From the NCBI GenBank assembly GCA_023266155.1, contig JAHFRS010000039.1, forward strand, positions 1 through 8,923: a stretch of 8,923 nucleotides of DNA, written 5' to 3'. Positions 7,145-8,923 of this stretch are shown here, piece after piece; positions within the stretch are counted from its first letter, which is position 1; every line of letters starts with the position of its first letter. The notes under the pieces are model-generated. The model worked only from the letters and a program-made list of their open reading frames with translations, searched no databases and was not told where the DNA came from. Position numbers and translations under genes: made by a program. The stretch comes from an archaeon. Lineage in GTDB: Archaea; Nanobdellota; Nanobdellia; Woesearchaeales; GW2011-AR9.

Positions 7145-7152
7145 TTTATTAA
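7145..7152 (-). promoter_or_regulatory. TATA-like box of the PBECR/DUF2283 unit
   Basis: The minus strand reads TTAATAAA, centred about 27 bases before the ATG at 7121, which fits a leaderless archaeal promoter. An AAGGAG further upstream lies too far from the ATG to act as its ribosome site and falls inside the preceding coiled-coil frame. Confidence 0.35.
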
Positions 7153-7156
7153 TTTA

Positions 7157-7270
7157 TTACTCCTTTCTCACCTCATCCACCGCTTTCTTAATCTCCCCCC
7201 GGACTTCCTGTTCTTTCTTCTCAGTCTCAAGCAGTCGTTCCACTTCATCGGCTTCTTTGTCCGGAATAAA
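7157..7270 (-). pseudogene. Orphan coiled-coil C-terminal fragment
   Basis: Between the nucleotidyltransferase stop and the PBECR gene, a 37-codon frame runs from an in-frame TGA (7273-7271) to tandem TAA stops. It reads FIPDKEADEVERLL and continues with Lys/Glu-rich heptad-like sequence ending VDEVRKE. The composition is strongly protein-like, but no ATG is present; the only plausible start is a GTG at 7243, which would give a 28-residue peptide. It may be the surviving tail of a decayed gene, or a small peptide with an unusual start. The frame is +1 relative to the preceding nucleotidyltransferase gene and does not continue it. Confidence 0.35.
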
Positions 7271-7277
7271 TCAGAAA

Positions 7278-7898
7278 TTATTGCCACATCTCCTCAAAGG
7301 CAAATATTACTTTTTCTTTGGCCAAAAAGGAAGAAACTTCCTTCAAGGCCTGGCTGGGGACGAGAAAAACACGGGAACTGATTATTCGGCCACCGCAACG
7401 TTGGACTAATCCTGGGATGATATATCCTTGTTCTTTTCTTCCCCACAACGCCCGGATAATCTTAATTCGTTTCGCCGGGGAAGAAATTGGCGCTAGGGAA
7501 AACAGCACATATTTCTGGAATTTGCTTTCTGCTGTAGAAGAGTAAAGGAGAATCCCTTCCCGTTCCAGAGCTGATTTCAGTTCCCATTCATCCGGGAAGC
7601 CCACTTTAACGACTAGCTCCTGGCCCCGCCCTTTTAATCTCCATTTTTCACCTTCAATATTAAGAAATCGTGCCCGTGACCGCTGGACCGATTTCTGGAC
7701 TCCCGCTTCATTTTTTTTCTCAACGTCAATGAACAGGTCGATGTCGCTGGTTTCATCAAAATCGTTTCTTGCTACGGAGCCAAACAGATAGATTCGCCGC
7801 ACTTTGTCCTTGATACGCCCATCCTGGAACAAGTAACTCAACCAGGCATAGCTTTTGGCGATTAATTCTTCCCTATTCAATTTCTTCACCTTCTTCAT
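7278..7898 (-). CDS. MNT-type nucleotidyltransferase (Pol beta superfamily), probable MntA-like antitoxin
   Basis: The 206-residue protein has the minimal nucleotidyltransferase signature LFGSVARNDFDETSDIDLFI. Gly40-Ser41 are followed by exactly ten residues and Asp52-x-Asp54, the GSx10DxD motif of MntA enzymes. In characterised MntA/HepT pairs this enzyme adds AMP to a tyrosine of the HEPN toxin and so silences it. Here the gene overlaps the HEPN-like gene by 26 bases and lies downstream of it, the usual order. Residues from about 125 to 206 form a C-terminal extension, absent from minimal MntA proteins, which I do not recognise; it contains basic stretches (KRIKIIRALWGRK) and could bind RNA or the partner. 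The fold and the two metal-binding Asp residues are clear. The target is inferred from context. Confidence 0.85.
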   Translation of the reverse strand: MKKVKKLNREELIAKSYAWLSYLFQDGRIKDKVRRIYLFGSVARNDFDETSDIDLFIDVEKKNEAGVQKSVQRSRARFLNIEGEKWRLKGRGQELVVKVGFPDEWELKSALEREGILLYSSTAESKFQKYVLFSLAPISSPAKRIKIIRALWGRKEQGYIIPGLVQRCGGRIISSRVFLVPSQALKEVSSFLAKEKVIFAFEEMWQ

Positions 7899-8304
7899 GG
7901 AGTTTTCTGGTCAGGAGCTCCTGCAACTGAAGGAAATTCTCTAAGGCTTGTTTGATCTGGGAGAGCGTACTTTTGCCATAAACGAGATTATCTCGCACCT
8001 CTTCGATAGTATACATAAGCTCGTAAACCGTTTCCTGGTCTTCAAAATGTACCGGTAATTTCCGCTCAATAAGCGGGGGAATTTTTTGTCCCAGCTTGGG
8101 CCGTTCAAACCAGTTGTGCTTGATCATTTTACCGGTAGAAATCAGCTTCTTTTTGTGCAAGTACAACTCCAGAAATTGAACTGCGCCAAGGCTGGTATGG
8201 AGGCCAATGGTAATGGGATTCTGTTCCATCCCTTCATCGACCGCATCTCGTAGCTGGCGGAGATGTTCCTTGATTTTCTGTTTATGAACGTCAACGGAAG
8301 ACAT
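7873..8304 (-). CDS. HEPN-like all-helical protein, partner of the nucleotidyltransferase
   Basis: The 143-residue protein is all-alpha, lacks a signal peptide, and sits immediately upstream of, and 26 bases into, an MNT nucleotidyltransferase, the standard arrangement of HEPN/MNT modules. The likely equivalent of the HEPN RNase motif (Arg, 4-6 residues, His) is EEVRDNLVYGK at 101-111. Arg104 is present, but the catalytic His is replaced by Tyr109 and no His follows within six residues. The protein may therefore be an inactive HEPN, or one that uses another residue; the Tyr could also be a target for AMP addition. The start at 8304 is supported by a TATA-like box 26 bases upstream. A GAGGTG at 8318-8323 offers a Shine-Dalgarno alternative 13 bases before the ATG. 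Confidence 0.68.
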   Translation of the reverse strand: MSSVDVHKQKIKEHLRQLRDAVDEGMEQNPITIGLHTSLGAVQFLELYLHKKKLISTGKMIKHNWFERPKLGQKIPPLIERKLPVHFEDQETVYELMYTIEEVRDNLVYGKSTLSQIKQALENFLQLQELLTRKLHEEGEEIE

Positions 8305-8326
8305 TCGGTTAAGAAAGCACCTCTTA

Positions 8327-8335
8327 TTTTTAAAT
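8327..8335. promoter_or_regulatory. Shared TATA-like element between divergent genes
   Basis: Read on the minus strand this is ATTTAAAAA, centred 26-27 bases before the HEPN ATG at 8304. Read on the plus strand it is TTTTTAAAT, centred about 31 bases before the ATG at 8362. One AT-rich element could therefore drive leaderless or nearly leaderless transcripts both ways across the 57-base gap. Confidence 0.4.
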
Positions 8336-8361
8336 CTATTGGTAGGAAATTAACCAGAATA

Positions 8362-8493
8362 ATGGTAGGAAATATACCGGCGAATGTAGAGATGTATGGG
8401 AACGGCACTGTAGATCAGAACAGAAGCGTCGCAAAAATTGTGGTTGAGAATAATGAATACTACTCGACAGGGGCTAATTATAGAAAGGCTTAG
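8362..8493 (+). CDS. Possible 43-residue small protein
   Basis: From the ATG at 8362 the frame encodes 43 residues beginning MVGNIPANVEMYGNG and ending YYSTGANYRKA before a TAG. The same frame is open further upstream, but those codons overlap the HEPN gene start on the other strand, so the later ATG is the sensible one. It contains two N-x-S/T sequons (NGT, NRS) and no membrane segment. It lies 21 bases before a lipoprotein gene on the same strand and about 31 bases past a TATA-like box, so the two may share a transcript. No family is recognised, and a chance ORF cannot be excluded. Confidence 0.35.
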   Translation: MVGNIPANVEMYGNGTVDQNRSVAKIVVENNEYYSTGANYRKA

Positions 8494-8514
8494 TGGTGCC
8501 TGTTGCTGGTGAAT

Positions 8515-8923
8515 ATGAAAAATATTCAATTAGCTTTATTGGTGGCATCACTTTACGGTTGTTCATCAGAACCGGCAAAAGAGAATAATCCTCAATATAA
8601 TCAGCAACCTACTTCTCAACAGCAAAGGCACATACAAGATGATCAATCAATCCAGAACCAATTAAAGATAAAATATGGTGAGAGCGCAGCGAATTATGCC
8701 ACGCAAATAATAACCAATGGTAAAAGAATAAAGGAAAGTCCCGATAAGCAAGGAAACCTATATGGTAATCTTGAGAGAAGGTTAAGAGAGAGATTTCCAT
8801 TAATAAAACCGCAAAAATTATTTGGTTTTATTAATGAAATGCGTGAAGCCGAAAATATTGCTCTGCTCTACATCGCCCAAGAGCAGGTTCTATCAAAAGC
8901 GAGAAAAGATGGGATTAGTTTGC
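8515..8923 (+). CDS. Lipoprotein precursor, 3'-truncated by the window end
   Basis: The frame starts at an ATG at 8515 and stays open for 136 codons to the window edge. It begins MKNIQLALLVASLYGCSSE: a short basic start, a hydrophobic core and a lipobox-like LYGC, so Cys16 is the likely lipid-anchored residue after signal cleavage. A Gln/Asn/Ser-rich spacer follows (about 17-50), typical of the tether of a surface lipoprotein. After it comes a charged helical region (about 70-136) with blocks such as LERRLRERFPLIKPQKLFGF and MREAENIALLYIAQEQVLSK. The protein is expected outside the cytoplasmic membrane. I do not recognise the mature domain, and its C-terminal part is missing. Weak upstream ribosome-site evidence leaves some doubt about the exact start. 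Confidence 0.68.
   Translation, partial: MKNIQLALLVASLYGCSSEPAKENNPQYNQQPTSQQQRHIQDDQSIQNQLKIKYGESAANYATQIITNGKRIKESPDKQGNLYGNLERRLRERFPLIKPQKLFGFINEMREAENIALLYIAQEQVLSKARKDGISL

Noticed and set aside
7050..7409. A plus-strand 119-codon ORF opposite the PBECR and nucleotidyltransferase genes
   Set aside because: It lies antisense to well-supported genes and has Ser-rich shadow composition.
1..8923. CRISPR array or insertion sequence
   Set aside because: No regularly spaced direct repeats and no transposase-like protein were seen on either strand.

Overview
The window looks like a piece of a small archaeal genome, most likely from the DPANN group (Woesearchaeota/Pacearchaeota-like). The reasons are short intergenic gaps, TATA-like boxes centred about 26-28 bases before several start codons (the geometry of leaderless archaeal transcripts), an archaeal-style THUMP methyltransferase-like protein, and HEPN/nucleotidyltransferase and PBECR/DUF2283 pairs. 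This assignment comes from pattern recognition, not a search; a Patescibacteria-like bacterium is the main alternative.

Layout. (1) Positions 1-73: the first 24 codons of a minus-strand gene leaving the window, with a leaderless-type promoter. (2) 74-359: no gene, but a 241-bp inverted-repeat element (118-358) with nested hairpins, lying between the THUMP gene and the next gene. (3) 360-4583, minus: a two-gene unit of gyrA followed 3 nt later by a THUMP/Rossmann protein. The gyrA frame carries a 178-residue mini-intein 11 residues before the catalytic tyrosine. The THUMP protein has lost its SAM-binding and catalytic motifs. (4) 4584-4720: a divergent promoter region with a palindromic TATA box. 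(5) 4721-6617, plus: a ClpX-type AAA+ unfoldase whose zinc-binding N-domain is replaced by about 240 unrecognised residues, then a 48-codon ORF whose start overlaps the unfoldase stop. (6) 6607-8304, minus: two toxin-antitoxin-like pairs, HEPN + MNT nucleotidyltransferase and PBECR-like nuclease + DUF2283, with an orphan 37-codon coiled-coil tail between them. (7) 8362-8923, plus: a possible 43-residue protein and the start of a lipoprotein gene running off the window, both divergent from the HEPN gene.

How it may work together. gyrA is housekeeping; its second gene may be an RNA-binding partner that no longer methylates. Segments 5-7 look accessory: a modified unfoldase with a coupled small protein, next to two toxin-like modules. 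Unfoldase control of antitoxin stability is an attractive idea, but nothing in the sequence proves it. No rRNA, tRNA, CRISPR array or insertion sequence was recognised.
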